Source: Pyrenochaeta sp. MPI-SDFR-AT-0127
Lineage: Eukaryota; Ascomycota; Dothideomycetes; Pleosporales; Cucurbitariaceae
NCBI GenBank assembly: GCA_020747015.1
Contig: JAGTJM010000007.1
Span: 620,001-684,000 of the forward strand
Direction: 5' to 3'
Length of the DNA stretch: 64,000 bases
Of the stretch, positions 52,774 through 63,610 are shown piece by piece. The notes under the pieces are model-generated. The model saw nothing but the letters and a program-made list of their open reading frames with translations, did not search any database and had not been told where the DNA came from. Within the stretch, counting starts at the first letter, position 1. The number at the start of each line of letters is the position of its first letter. A program made the position numbers and the translations under genes.

Positions 52774-54331
52774 ATGACTTTGATTCCCCCACAACACTCT
52801 CATCAAAAGATATCTCCATACAAAATGCCTATCTCACCCACATCAACCAATGCCCACGCTAATCTACGCAAACCACTCGAAAGCCAGAGAAATATTGGCG
52901 GCGACATGTCCATGTTTTTCATAGCACGTCTCCCACTTCCAAGAAAATTTGCATCTCCCGAGCGGCAGCAGATCAAAGGCCTCAATTTCGAGACTATTAC
53001 AACTGTCCACTTCCCTCCACCACCCTGGCTGAACGAATCTGAATATGCAGCCCTCCAGCCCCAAACAAATGACGAGAATGCCTACTCCGCACTTTTCAGT
53101 CTCAACTTGTCCATTTATGACCAGACTATCGTTCCTTCCGACTGAGACGACATGTACTTCTTCCTGTACGGCCTAGTTCATCCCTACGCCCTTACCTGGG
53201 AGATCGAGCCAGACGACAGCTCAGACACAGGCAGCGATGTACAAAATTACACTATCCCATCTCTTATTGTCCGAGACCTCTGCTATCAACCGTGAGTCCG
53301 TAATAAGACCTTGATGACCCAAAAATTCACTGACTTCAACCAATTCTGCAGCATCGCCGCTCGAATGTTCGACGTCATGAACAGCTTCCCTACGGTATCT
53401 CCCATTGTCACTTTCACCGGCCCAATAGTCGGTTCCGGCCTCATACTCCTCCATAACGACCCTGTATCTAGCCTTTCAGAGACACAGCGAAAATGCTGCG
53501 GCTTTGTACAGCTCTCAACCTTTATCACCCCAGGGAACCTAACCATGCCTCCTTTCCGAGGGTCGCACCAGTTTCAGGTGTTTGTCATCTTCCCTGTTCA
53601 CGTCAACCCATGGATGACGCGCTGCAAGAAGATGGCCGAAAGACAAAATACTCAATTTCAGCCCAACACTACGTTCAACTGTACAGGCAGAATCGCCGGT
53701 TTTCTCAATCACCATATCATGGTCCACCCACCACAGCTCCCACAGGATTATGTCTTTATCGTCGTCCCTGACTCCTGGTCTTTCCTAGAAAAATCGTCAC
53801 GAGACTCTTTATCGACATCACCTCTACCAACTACCTCAATTAAGCGATCTTCCTCAGACCCTCGATCCAAATTTATGTCCCCAACCAAACGTAAGTCTGA
53901 TCAGCTTTCAGACCCAGTCACCCCGAACGCCTCATCCAACAACGGAGCATGCATGACCACACCGTCCTGTAAGACTTCACCAATATCCACTTATCGCATC
54001 ACACTGATTCAATATCTTAGCACAAACGCCTGATACTCCCTATACAGAAGACATGTCCGACACACACACATCACCGCCGTCTAAACGCCCACACACGGAC
54101 TATATCCTACAAAAATCGGTTCACAAAGACTCTTCCCCAACCATTACCCTATATGAGCGATCTACCACTCCATCTAGCACTCCAACTCACGCCGCAAATC
54201 TATTACGTACCAAACCCATTAATCCTTCTGCCACAAATCTTGTCCCATATTCTAGCCCTCAAGCCCCTGTCCTCTCTACCGATGACACAAACAGACCGCA
54301 TCGAAATCGTCAACCCACTAAAAAGTTTTAA
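52774..54331 (+). pseudogene. Three-exon protein of unknown family, one in-frame TGA
   Basis: Exons 52774-53291, 53352-53968 and 54021-54331 join with correct phases and good signals (GTGAGT/CAG with a CTGAC branch, GTAAGA/TAG). They give about 480 aa apart from TGA at 53143-53145, where CGA is a plausible ancestor. The central part looks conserved and globular (QVFVIFPVHVNPWMTRCKKM, GRIAGFLNHHIMVHPPQL, DYVFIVVPDSWSFL). The C-terminal third is Ser/Thr/Pro-rich and disordered. I have no name for the family. It lies between two unrelated hAT ends, so it could have travelled with mobile DNA. If the TGA is real the gene is dead or makes a 123-aa product. Confidence 0.5.
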
Positions 54332-54951
54332 CATCAACTAGTACAATACAATAGCTTAGACATTAGTCACATACCCAATTGATTACAACCCTAATTAAAG
54401 CCGCACTTTCAATCTTAACCGTACTTTATTGTAAATACTTTATTGTGAAGGATTAAATTGCCTTCTGTGACTTCGTTTGACTTCGTTCCTCAAGGCTCTT
54501 CTTGCAAACCGCGCCTCGCGGGTTGCATCTCCTGTCTAGCATTAGCACTCCCCTTAGACATCTAGAATCGGTGCACTTTCATTAGCCGTAATCTATTATT
54601 ACATTGATTGGTTTTGAGACTAGCGCGGGGGACAAATCTCAAAGGGGGGGACAAATCTCACTAGCCGTGCGACGATCCTCCGCTGGCGGAACAAAATCGC
54701 CCCAGTGTGACGCACCGTTGTGGCTCGTGCCCAAACTGATTTGATATCCTTGCAACGTCATGCTGGTATGACGCATGATTGATGTAAGGCCAAGTCGGCT
54801 GCCACGAGCTATGCTGGAGCTATGCTGGGAGCGAAAGTGGAACGAATCCATCCCTCCAAGTTATATAACATCTCAGATATGCTTAGGACGCACGCCATCC
54901 CCGCCCTCCCTAACCCTACCATGTTCTCCCCGCTTATAACACTTCCACAAG
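54332..54951. other. Intergenic stretch with a single palindrome arm
   Basis: No gene recognised. Contains the 39-bp arm at 54623-54661. Confidence 0.4.
54623..54661. repeat. Single arm of the 84-bp palindrome
   Basis: GCGCGGGGGACAAATCTCAA and the rest match the right arm at 26171-26211, with a small difference in the G run and spacer. It is bounded by TA on both sides (54621-54622, 54662-54663), so the arm ends exactly at the palindrome centre. Confidence 0.75.
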
Positions 54952-55356
54952 ATGAACCGTCCTCAGGATCAGGGGGACTCTGAGGTAAGTCCGTTCTCAC
55001 TACCTCATGCGTATATACTCACGCCGCGGAAGCCTCTTATCAAGGGATATAGGCGTTTGCTTCGCCGCTATGGAAAGCTCCCAGCAAAGGGAGATCTGCT
55101 TAATCGCCAACTTGAGGTATTTTCGCGCTACATCTGGCAGTTCATTATGCACCAGCTGATTCAACTCAATCACAGAGACGTAAATACTTCGATTCGGGTG
55201 ATTTCGCTCTCTCGCAAGCGCATAGAGCATCCGATATTGGTCACATACGAACCGGCACCGAGCACCCTCATCACGAGAGCATATCCCATCCTTCATCTGC
55301 TGTACCTGCCGGTAGCAATATTAAGGGCGATTCTATCAAGCAAGGGAAAGGGGTGA
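54952..55356 (+). CDS. Hypothetical coding fragment
   Basis: An open frame of 134 codons. A good GTAAGT donor follows QDQGDSE and an acceptor-like AAG lies near 55032, so a short intron is possible. The stretch GYRRLLRRYGKLPAKGDLL and what follows look protein-like but unassignable. A different frame continues with coding character to about 55515 (one TAG after a Gln), suggesting a frameshifted relic that ends at the hAT-like segment. Confidence 0.3.
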   Translation: MNRPQDQGDSEVSPFSLPHAYILTPRKPLIKGYRRLLRRYGKLPAKGDLLNRQLEVFSRYIWQFIMHQLIQLNHRDVNTSIRVISLSRKRIEHPILVTYEPAPSTLITRAYPILHLLYLPVAILRAILSSKGKG

Positions 55357-55517
55357 AGGGAAGATATGAAGCCAAAGAAGCTAGCAACCTCCCCCAGCAG
55401 ATGAGTGCTGACAGGAGCGAAAACACACAGTAGTATGAAGAGCGCGATTCGGAATTCCAGCTAAATATGGGAAATGAGCTCCCAGAGGCACGGTTATCAT
55501 GGGACTGGCAGACTCCG

Positions 55518-55907
55518 CAACAAGCAAGTCAATCAATCTTGGGGTTGTAGATTGGCTTGCTTGTTGGTGACGTCGTCGTCGCTTGATTGTAGCTTGATCG
55601 TTGGTGTTTTGGGGCGGCTTGATTGCAACTTGATTAAAAGATTGATTGGATTGGACGCCAAGAGATCAAAATTGTATATAATTACTGCGGCTAGGTAATC
55701 CACTCTTATATATTATAGTCTTGTACAATATCCTCATCTGAATGATCGTCCTTATTGTCGCCTTGGAACCTACTAACCTATCACGGTCCATCTATATATT
55801 GAACCAACTGATTCTGACGCAGGCCCTGATTCATTGAATCTGAAGCGGGACTGCGATTCAGATTCATTGAATCAGCGTTGAAGCGGCCCGGATTCAATGC
55901 ATCACTG
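55518..55907. mobile_element. hAT-like right terminus inserted in the AflR-like gene
   Basis: The plus strand ends ATGCATCACTG at 55907, i.e. CAGTGATGCAT read inward, the same terminal type as at 18642 and 52145. Internal repeats of GATTCATTGAATC and TGAAGCGG lie at 55830-55890. A 17-bp inverted repeat (55518-55534 with 55550-55566) lies further in. The next 8 bp outside (TGTTCAGT) were not found at another end, so the element is incomplete or rearranged. Confidence 0.55.
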
Positions 55908-56850
55908 TGTTCAGTATCTGGAAGGCAAACTGAGTGCAGTCGTGGTTCTGGAGAGTAGCAGGAGCAGGTGGTGCTGGCAAAGGTGCAAGGACCATTGGAG
56001 GAGGTGAAGTCATCATCTTATCCTGCGTGAACATTGGATCTGGCATACCGAAGAATTGGGGGCTCTCCATGGGTGGGCAGTTCAGAGCGTCCAAGGGTGC
56101 GAACATCTCCGGCTGGCTTTGCACGCTGGTAGACCGCACGTGTCCAGCATATGGAGAGTGAGTTGGAGCAGAATGAGGCAGAGGGGCGAACATGTCTGCT
56201 GGGCTTCCGAACATCAACTGGTCCGCATTTGACCAGCCGCTGACAAGAGAGCCCGCGTCTGAGTACGCTGGAGACTGGCTGCCATCGAATCCATTCACCA
56301 TGAAAGCATGCTGATAGTGGTACTCTGGGGTTGCAGGACCGAAGAAAAATGGTTCGGTAGGTTCCGAGGAGCTTTCAGTAGTGTAAGAGGTAGGGCGTGG
56401 GATCATGTCTGATCTAGGTCCCAGTGGCCCGCAGGAGCTAGCAGGCGATACGTCGCGTATGATTGTGCCATCTGGGTTTCTGTTCTTACGTGGCTTTCCC
56501 AATCTACTCTGTGTGAGCTACGAAAAGCAGAGGCTATTAACTGTACATCGCACCTCATGGAAGGAGAATAGTTGCAGCAAATGCCCATGTTACCACAACG
56601 GTGACATGTAGGCCTCACTTTATCACGCTTAACCTGGTGATGGCATTAGCATTTGACTTCCACGAGCTGAGGTAAGACCATGTCGTACCTTAGCACGGGA
56701 GCATGCATCGCAGGAAGCTCGCATCTTTCGAGGCTTCTGATCTCCATTTGAGTCCGTGGTCATTATAGTATTCTTGGGAACGGCAAGCATGTTGTCCATC
56801 GGTGGTGGTGATTGCTGAGGAGTATATGTTTGAGATACAGCTTGGAACAT
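55894..56850 (-). CDS. AflR-like Zn2Cys6 regulator, zinc ligand lost and 3' truncated
   Basis: Minus-strand exons 56850-56689, 56633-56554 and 56503-55894 give 283 aa. The N-terminal binuclear cluster and following basic region (RASCDACSRAKVK, RPTCHRCGNMGICCNYS, RLGKPRKNRNPDG) match the AflR group that controls polyketide clusters. Five of six Cys are present; the third, after KVK, is Arg (CGT for TGT), which should impair one zinc site. A Ser/Pro-rich middle follows, and the conserved HDCTQFAFQILN helix near the end starts the AflR C-terminal domain. The last codons (VMH and the stop) come from the terminus of a hAT-like element at 55907, so the C-terminal domain is missing (AflR proteins are usually over 400 aa). 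Probably a non-functional or altered regulator. Confidence 0.72.
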
Positions 56851-57969
56851 TGTGTATGTGTGGTAGATGATCTTGGAATGAAGGCCTCAAGCAGTAAGAA
56901 GAGAAATACATTATATAGAGTAGTGAATGAGAGCGAATAGATCCAGCCAGACTAGGATCAATACGGAAACGATCGCGAGAAGGATTTAGCATGTAGTATT
57001 CTGGCTACATTCGCCGGTGCAGGCGGGTGGCAGGGCGGGCGTCAAGCTGACGCTTGGGGGGACTAGGGACAGGTTGTGCTTCAGCGCGGGCGTGCTTAGA
57101 CTGGGGCTGAGAGCCTACAGCGAGTCACATCCCCCATTGAGCTTACCGTAGGCAAGGTTGGCCTGCCGGTCAACTACTTTCGGTACACTCCTTCAGCGGT
57201 CTTGCAGCAGCATTCATTCAGCAAGACGATGACAGGCCCATCAGCTAGTCAGCCCTTGCTGCTGCAGAGGAAGTTCAAATTTAGCTCTACGTCAAGCTCC
57301 AATGGATGCACGAGGTTTCTAGCAGGGTTCAGCATTGAGGGAGCCACCTCCTTCCGTCAATACTTCACACCTCCATGGAGTTCCGTACGGAGGAAAAAGG
57401 GGGTAGCTACGCTTGATGATCAAACACCAGTAAAACCTTCATAAGCCGCTATCGAGCTTGGCTCTCGGTAGGATTGGGGATGAGAAGAGAGAAGAGGTCT
57501 GTTTTTCACGTGATGAGGTCGACCTGCATGAAACACCCCAAATCATCCCCCCTCCCCCCACCCCGTTATCACACCTTAAATCCCTCTCCTGCGACACGCT
57601 AGCGCCTAAATAGGTATAGGGGTCATGGAGTGGAGTAAATCCACGGCGATGGAGTTTACCTCCCTCCTTGCCGAAGACTGGTTTCTAGTGCTGACTTACC
57701 TCATTCAGTCCTGCTACACAATAATAAGCGGCGCTTGATAACTAACTTTGACAAAAAGTCAACTACGTCTGAGACTGGGAGCCTTGAAATCATGGTCTCG
57801 GACGTAATTATTCCCTAATGTGACGGTAAACGACCGTAGGCGTCAATAGAGAGTAGAGGAACTGCGCTGAGTTGCTGTCTAGCTGAGACGGGCCTCTATA
57901 TAGCTAACCTGTAACGTACTAACCTAGACGGCTCTAGTCAAGCATGTAGACACCGTGAATACCGGCGCT
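56851..57969. other. Stretch without a recognisable gene
   Basis: An 80-codon open frame at 57202-57444 has no recognisable domain. No repeats were matched. Confidence 0.4.
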
Positions 57970-58858
57970 GAATCTACAGGCGCTGCCCAAGGTTCTGGTC
58001 AGATGCCGCTAAGCTACATCGGACTGTCTTTCATTGTGCTCTCCAGAGTCGTACAGTCTGTAAGCTCGATCTCACACTACCGTCGGCGCTGAAAAGGACT
58101 CACGCCCTCTTACCAAGGACAAAACTGGATAAGCCGGTACCCCTAGACGCAGCACTACCTGGCCGACACACGCGAACCATGTACGAAAACCTCACATATA
58201 AGAAAGCAGCGATACTGTGCCAACTACGTACTGGAAAGAGTCGACTCAAGAGTTACCTTGCGAAAATAGGCGCCACGGAATCAGACTTATGCGAGTGTGA
58301 AAGACAGACCTCAGAAACCGTTCGCCACTTCCTCTTCGAATGTTCACGATGGGACGAGCTCCGTCCGGCACTACGGAAAGTCGCAGGTAACAGGTGGGGC
58401 GACCTGTCCTTCTTCTTGGGAGGACGGTCGGAACAACGGCTACCCTCGGGCGAACCACTGGATGGAAAGGCGGAGTCTTGGAAACCTAACCTCAATGTGC
58501 TCAACAGGACTGTCGAGTTTGTTATTGCCACTGGACGCCTAGGGTGAACACGATACTGTAGGACCCTCCAGGCCACCACAGGTTATATCCTCGCGGACTT
58601 GAAGTTGGCCAGCCGGTAATGAGAAGGTCGACGGTCGGGAAACGGCTCTCGGATACGAAGGACCGTGGGGACAAGAGTAAGGCAGGTCCTGGACGGTATA
58701 GCTACAAGGAGTAGAGAGGTCAGAGTTGAGAGGGACGAAGCTGCTTTGGGCTTGGAATGAAGCGTGGGCGTACCGAGGTCTAAGCGATTAGGTCAGATGG
58801 GATAGTCAGCCTACGGGCCTTCTGGGCACCCTGTGGCGTAAGAATCAATCAATCAACA
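57970..58858 (+). mobile_element. 5'-truncated LINE of another Tad1-like family
   Basis: Continuous coding from about 57970 (after a TGA) passes through LPSALKRTH, ALPGRHTRTMYENLTY and QLRTGKSRLKSYLAKIG. It ends in a Cys/His knuckle (CECERQTSETVRHFLFEC) like that of the intact LINE, with ORF2 stopping at 58547. A 3' region of 300 bp closes with AATCAATCAATCAA at 58845-58858. Sequence identity to the 4572 element is low, so it is a different family with the same tail type. Confidence 0.82.
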
Positions 58859-59009
58859 TACACACATGAATACACTCATGCATGAGATCCAACACCAGCG
58901 CCACACTTGCTTACAGACTCCTTATTTGATCGCTCATTTGATGGCTATTACGCCTTTTGTTTGAAGCTGATTTGTTTGAAGAGAGGGGCTTGTGTGATCA
59001 CAGATTTGA

Positions 59010-61072
59010 TCAAACGATTTGCTTGTTGGGAACACTGGCCTCGATTGCCACAGCTCTTATATGACTGTCTCGCCGAAGACTTGCTAGACTTGGGAACTCC
59101 AGCATCTCAATTTGTTCAGCGCTTCGCTCGCATTGCTCATTGCGGAAAGGCGGCCGCGTTAGTGCCACACCAGATTCGGAGTAATTGCTCATTGTAGGTT
59201 CGAGGCGGCGGGAGCCGCTGCGCGTATTGTGATGGGTATAAGGTATCATAGAATTACGAGACCTGAGGCTTCTCATGAAGCTCTGTCTGCCTTTCGTCCT
59301 GTTCCTGCTATTATTGATGTCCAGTGATACGTTGATCCAAGACCATGGCTTGCGCCACTCCCGCTGCGGTGCAGGCAGCTCTTGCTTCGGTGTTCGGTTG
59401 CTTCGACTCCGTGCTGAGATATGCAAGAGAAACTCGTTCGCCTTCACCGCCAGGAGCCTGATGAGTATACGGATAGACGGGAGCGATACGCAAGCGAAGC
59501 CAGCGGCGAGTTCGAGCTCCGTCCATACAGTGAGAGGAACGTAGTCCCACGTTGGGTCGATCGAGATCTTGAAGGGAAGAAGTGTTTGGAGCCGAATAAT
59601 CGTGGCTATACAGCCAAACGTTCCAATCGTGAACATCAAACCAACAGCAATTTTGCGATATCTCTTCATCTGCAAATTCCGGATAAATACTAAGGGCAGT
59701 ATCAGCAACATGATGTCCTGCACGATAGCGCTGGCTGAAGTCGCATAAGCGAGACCCTGAATATCCATGCATTTGCCTTTGATGTTCTGATTCCAGAACG
59801 ACTGGACTGGTGTGCAGGCGAATGTTGTGAGGAAGAAAATGACAAGGCTGTTCACGATGATGTAGGCAAGTATTATGTACGCGGAGATCTCGAAGCGTCG
59901 CGTCTTAAAAATTTCGAGGTAGAATAGGATTAGCGAGACTTTGATCATGCCGAGGACTATCACATAGGTTGACCAGGAGATGAAAACTATCTGCATTAGT
60001 ATAGGAGCATCCAAGAGGGATCCACGGCTTACAAAAGCGTAAGATGGGAAGTAGCGTGTTGTCTTCGAGGGTCCACAAATGGTTCCCAAACCCCATCTTC
60101 GTCATAGTAAGAACGCAACCGAGGGGGACTGCGGCCAACAGGAGGGCTGCGATCACGATCCAATCATCCAGCGCTAGGCGTTTCGATACCAGCTTTCCGG
60201 CTATCCTCAGAATAACGAAGAGAAATGCCATGGAGTACACGATTCCGGTGTACATGAACACTTCCTTTCTTTTCGACTCTTCTGAGAGATTACAAATATC
60301 TGCCTGCACCCTCGCTGTGCCCAGGTTGTCCGCCATGGTGCAGTTGGCGAGCATGCACGCGGCCAGCGTCTGCGTAAGCCCGTCATTGTTGCATACGCAA
60401 TCGAAGTCCTCCAAGCCGCATCCGCTTGCCGGCACAGTAAGAAATAGACATTGTATCTAGGTAGTCGTTAGCGGAAAAGCCTCTTCACCTGCGATCATGA
60501 TTTCTCCGACTTACGCCACAAGGTGGGATCTCTGCGAGACTTAGCTGGCGAGACTCCAAATTCGATCCTAGGGCCCTAGCGTTTAAAAATGTCATCAAAG
60601 ACAGGACGACTGTGATGAGCGCACGACCACCCATGGTTGCGAAGGGCTCCTTCCGTGCACGAAAATGAACACGCCGTGAACTGTTTGCGGTTCGGACATC
60701 CCGTGGAGAAAAGGCATCTTCCATACCCTCATTCGTCGAGTTCCCGATCGGTATGTTTTCGATTTCCTCGATTTTGAGTGGGGGTGGAGAAAGCTCGTCG
60801 ATGAAAAATGGCTGTCTAGGTAGGAAGTCGTAGGTCCCATGGCTTTCTCTGGCCAAGTCGATGCCGGAGGAATTCCAACTATCAGCACGGTGCGTCCGTG
60901 GGACTCCAGTACAGTTGTTCAAAGAGAAGGATTGGTCAGTGTTTCCCTCTGGCCGTGCCTCCTCGCATTTGAGCGCGTTGGGGCCGGTTATGACGGGCCA
61001 GCGATCTAAATCGATGCCCAGCGTCTCCAAATCCTGAGGACTAGCGAGTCTTCCACTCTCGGGTATGGACAT
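59010..61072 (-). CDS. CFEM-domain Pth11-like seven-helix receptor
   Basis: Pth11-type receptors act at the fungal plasma membrane in sensing host surface or nutrients. Exons 61072-60515, 60456-60033 and 59986-59010 join with matching phases (GTAAGT/TAG, GTAAGC/TAG). A hydrophobic leader (GRALITVVLSLMTFLNARAL) precedes the CFEM module (CG-IQCLFLTVPASGCGLEDF, CVCNN, LAACMLANCT). Seven helices of the Pth11 rhodopsin fold follow, with LALDDWIVIAALL, then SWSTYVIVLGMIKVSLILFY, and the long polar C-tail expected of the family. The frame continues 146 codons upstream of the leader to ATG 61072; starting instead at ATG 60634 would make the leader a true signal peptide (506 aa), which I consider more natural. 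No damage is seen. Confidence 0.82.
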
Positions 61073-61284
61073 GTTGAGTGATTGGGGAGATATTGATATA
61101 GAAATGCTAAAGTAGGGAATCGAGATGTTGGTGTATCCAAAGTAAAGAAAGAATAGTTATGCTCTGTTCATCTCACCTTTTCGGCTTCCAGGTTGCAAAA
61201 TAGGACTACTGATAGGTTCAATCATTTGGGACCAATGCTTTGCCAGCACTGCAAATCGTTCTTCAAGCTGAGCGTCGATTATGG

Positions 61285-61406
61285 CCAGAGTTGGGAACAA
61301 TTAATCGATCGACCAGATTAATTCCTAATTAGAAATGCCTCAGATCAAGGTGAAGACCCTTAATCAGGAATCAATCCGGTCGATCATTAATTGTTCCCAA
61401 CTCTGC
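61285..61406. repeat. MITE, 122 bp, with 6-bp target duplication
   Basis: Arms of about 46 bp (CAGAGTTGGGAACAATTAAT inward, mirrored from 61405) are nearly perfect inverted repeats. TTATGG flanks both sides (61279-61284, 61407-61412). There is no coding capacity; the mobilising transposase is unknown. Confidence 0.8.
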
Positions 61407-61480
61407 TTATGGTAACCGCGCATCCACTGAAGCCAGACAAAGGACAACCAGATCAAGTCAGCCGCACGGGCTGTAAGAGC

Positions 61481-61723
61481 TGTTGACAGGTCTAGAAAGT
61501 ACGGTGATATCTGATCGGAGAGACCGAAATTCTAGACTTTCGGTGAGACCGAGAATATCGGATTGACCGTCGGCCAGACCGAAGAGCTGAAGTTGAGGCC
61601 GTAGATATAAAGACTAGGCTGCGCTTTGAAGAAAGAGAGAGAGACAACTCAAAATAGAGATAATTGCAAGTCTATTGAGAACTGCATCACATGCGCCACA
61701 TTGTTAGAGCACTCATACCAATA
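61481..61723 (+). mobile_element. Solo LTR, copy 2
   Basis: The sequence (243 bp) is nearly the same as 46710-46949, with the same TGTTGACAGG start and CAATA end. It is flanked by the duplication AGAGC (61476-61480, 61724-61728). Confidence 0.85.
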
Positions 61724-61728
61724 AGAGC

Positions 61729-62858
61729 TAGTTCAACAGGTCGGTGAACCTCAAGTATAAATGATCAGGGATAATTCAGCCATTGTGAGTCCCGCGTTTT
61801 TAGTTGCTCACCTGCAGCTGCAAGCTGAAGCCGGCTAGCCGGTGCTCATCACCACCACCAGCGATTGAGCTCACATCAGGAGAAATTCTTAGTAGAATGG
61901 ATACTCGAAGAGGACGCTCGGGGCTGCCCGCCCTCCCACGCTCTTGCTCAAGAAATGGCGATCTGAATCCTCCATAGGCCCAGGTGTGGCATGAGGCTCT
62001 GAGGCCCGCAGTTTTCCACGCGGATTCTGTGCAGCCCGTTTTCAACCCTTTCACATGCCTCTGCAATACGACCGACCCCACGAACGGGAACTTCCCCGAC
62101 GGGGTTTACGGCTAAAAGTAGGGTGCTTCCTCAGGACCCTGGGGCCTTGGCTTTCTGGTTAAAGGATGCTATTGGCCAATTCTGAAAATGCTAGTGTAAG
62201 TCAAAATGGCTTTCGCTTCGCGAGACAATATGTGGCATTTATGACGAAGCTCTCTCAAACGGTCTACGTATATGCCCCTGATTCGGTTGGAAAAGAGGCG
62301 TAGCCTCTGGGGATTTCAGCTCCTTGTTTCCTAGCGCAACACTTCAGAATGTGAGGCAACAGCCTGGACGTAGGTAATCATGCGGGATGTTCTGCAAATG
62401 TAACCGTTCAGTCGAGCTGATAGGAAGACTTAAACCATATCCAAGCGCCACAAACCTTATAACGACACCCATGGCTGACTCGTGCGGGCCCCGCCCGTCA
62501 CCAGAACACGCCACTTTGTCGGTGCTGCAAAACTTGCTGACGCTCTCAGGTTAGGGGCATGGCACGTTCGATGAAGAAGGCTATATCGACGACGTTGCTT
62601 TGCAGTCTCTGTCAATAAAAGTTGCGCAAACCTCCATCCCGACGAACGAATTTCTGCTGAGGTGACGAAGAGCACACGCCCATGGACAATACCGAAATAA
62701 TGGAGGCCATCGAACGCGCGAATAGGTAGGTCTTCCGAAATGGCTTAAATCCTAATAGCCACTGGACGGCTTTCCTTGGAGGCTCTTATTTCCATACGCA
62801 TCCTGTCTGTACGGTGGCATCGCTTAACGGCCCGTTTCATGGCAACGCTCTAATGATC
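61729..62858. other. Intergenic stretch before the last transposon
   Basis: Short overlapping frames only, no recognised family or repeat. Confidence 0.4.
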
Positions 62859-62860
62859 TA

Positions 62861-63610
62861 ACGTGTTCCACCACCTGCCCCACGCGTTTATCACCAAAAA
62901 TTATCCAACTTTGACGTGACATAACTCAACCACCATGGCGAATATTGACGCCGCGCTTGATGCATTGAAATCGGAATCGTTTCAATATTCAGAAATTGCG
63001 AAACAATTTGGCTGCAGCCGTTCAACTCTATCGAGGCGCCATCGCGGCTTGCAGCAGTCAAAATGCAACGCGTATCGCAAATGGCAGGCTACTCAACACC
63101 ACGCAGAAGAAACAGCTTACACAGTATATAAAACACCTTTGCGGACGCGGCTTACCACCTTCACGACCGATGATACGAAATTTTGCAGCCCAAATAGCCC
63201 AAAAGCCTATTGGCAAGAACTGGGTTGATCGCTTCGTCTCGCGCGACTACATCGACCTCATCTCACACTGGGCATCCGCCCTCGATCGCCAGCGCTTCAA
63301 AGCCGACTCCACCTTCAAGTATAGCCTCTACTTCGAGCTGTTGAAGCGAAAAATCGAGCAATATAACCTTGATAGCCAGCATATATACAATATCGATGAG
63401 AAGGGTTTCCTTATCGGTATGCTGTCAAAGCAGAAGCGCATCTTCTCTAGAGAACTATGATCGCGGGAAGTTCAAGAGCATCCTACAGGATGGTAATCGT
63501 GAGTGGATAACCACTATAGCTTGCATCTGCGCCGATGGCACAGCGCTTACGCCTGCTCTCGTCTATCAGGCTCAAAATAGCAATATTCAGAGCACCTGGC
63601 TACAGGACTG
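62861..63610 (+). mobile_element. Fot1/pogo-like transposon, 5' part, broken
   Basis: Begins after TA (62859-62860) with ACGTGTTCCACCACC. The transposase opens at ATG 62935 (MANIDAALDALKS, helix-turn-helix with FGCSRSTLSRRHRG). A 1-nt shift near 63060 moves the frame to NATRIANGRLL and on to VDRFVSR and YNIDEKGF, the first catalytic Asp. A second shift near 63455 leads to GNREWITTIACICADG. At 63611 the sequence changes abruptly to a hAT transposase. The right half of the element is absent from this window. Confidence 0.75.

Noticed and set aside
52145..55907. A single 3.8-kb hAT element bounded by the two CAGTGATG ends
   Set aside because: The flanking 8-bp sequences (CACAAGGA and TGTTCAGT) differ, the subterminal repeats differ, and no transposase lies between.
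59275..59693. Plus-strand frames over the CFEM receptor
   Set aside because: Antisense to the third exon of the receptor gene, which has clear membrane helices.
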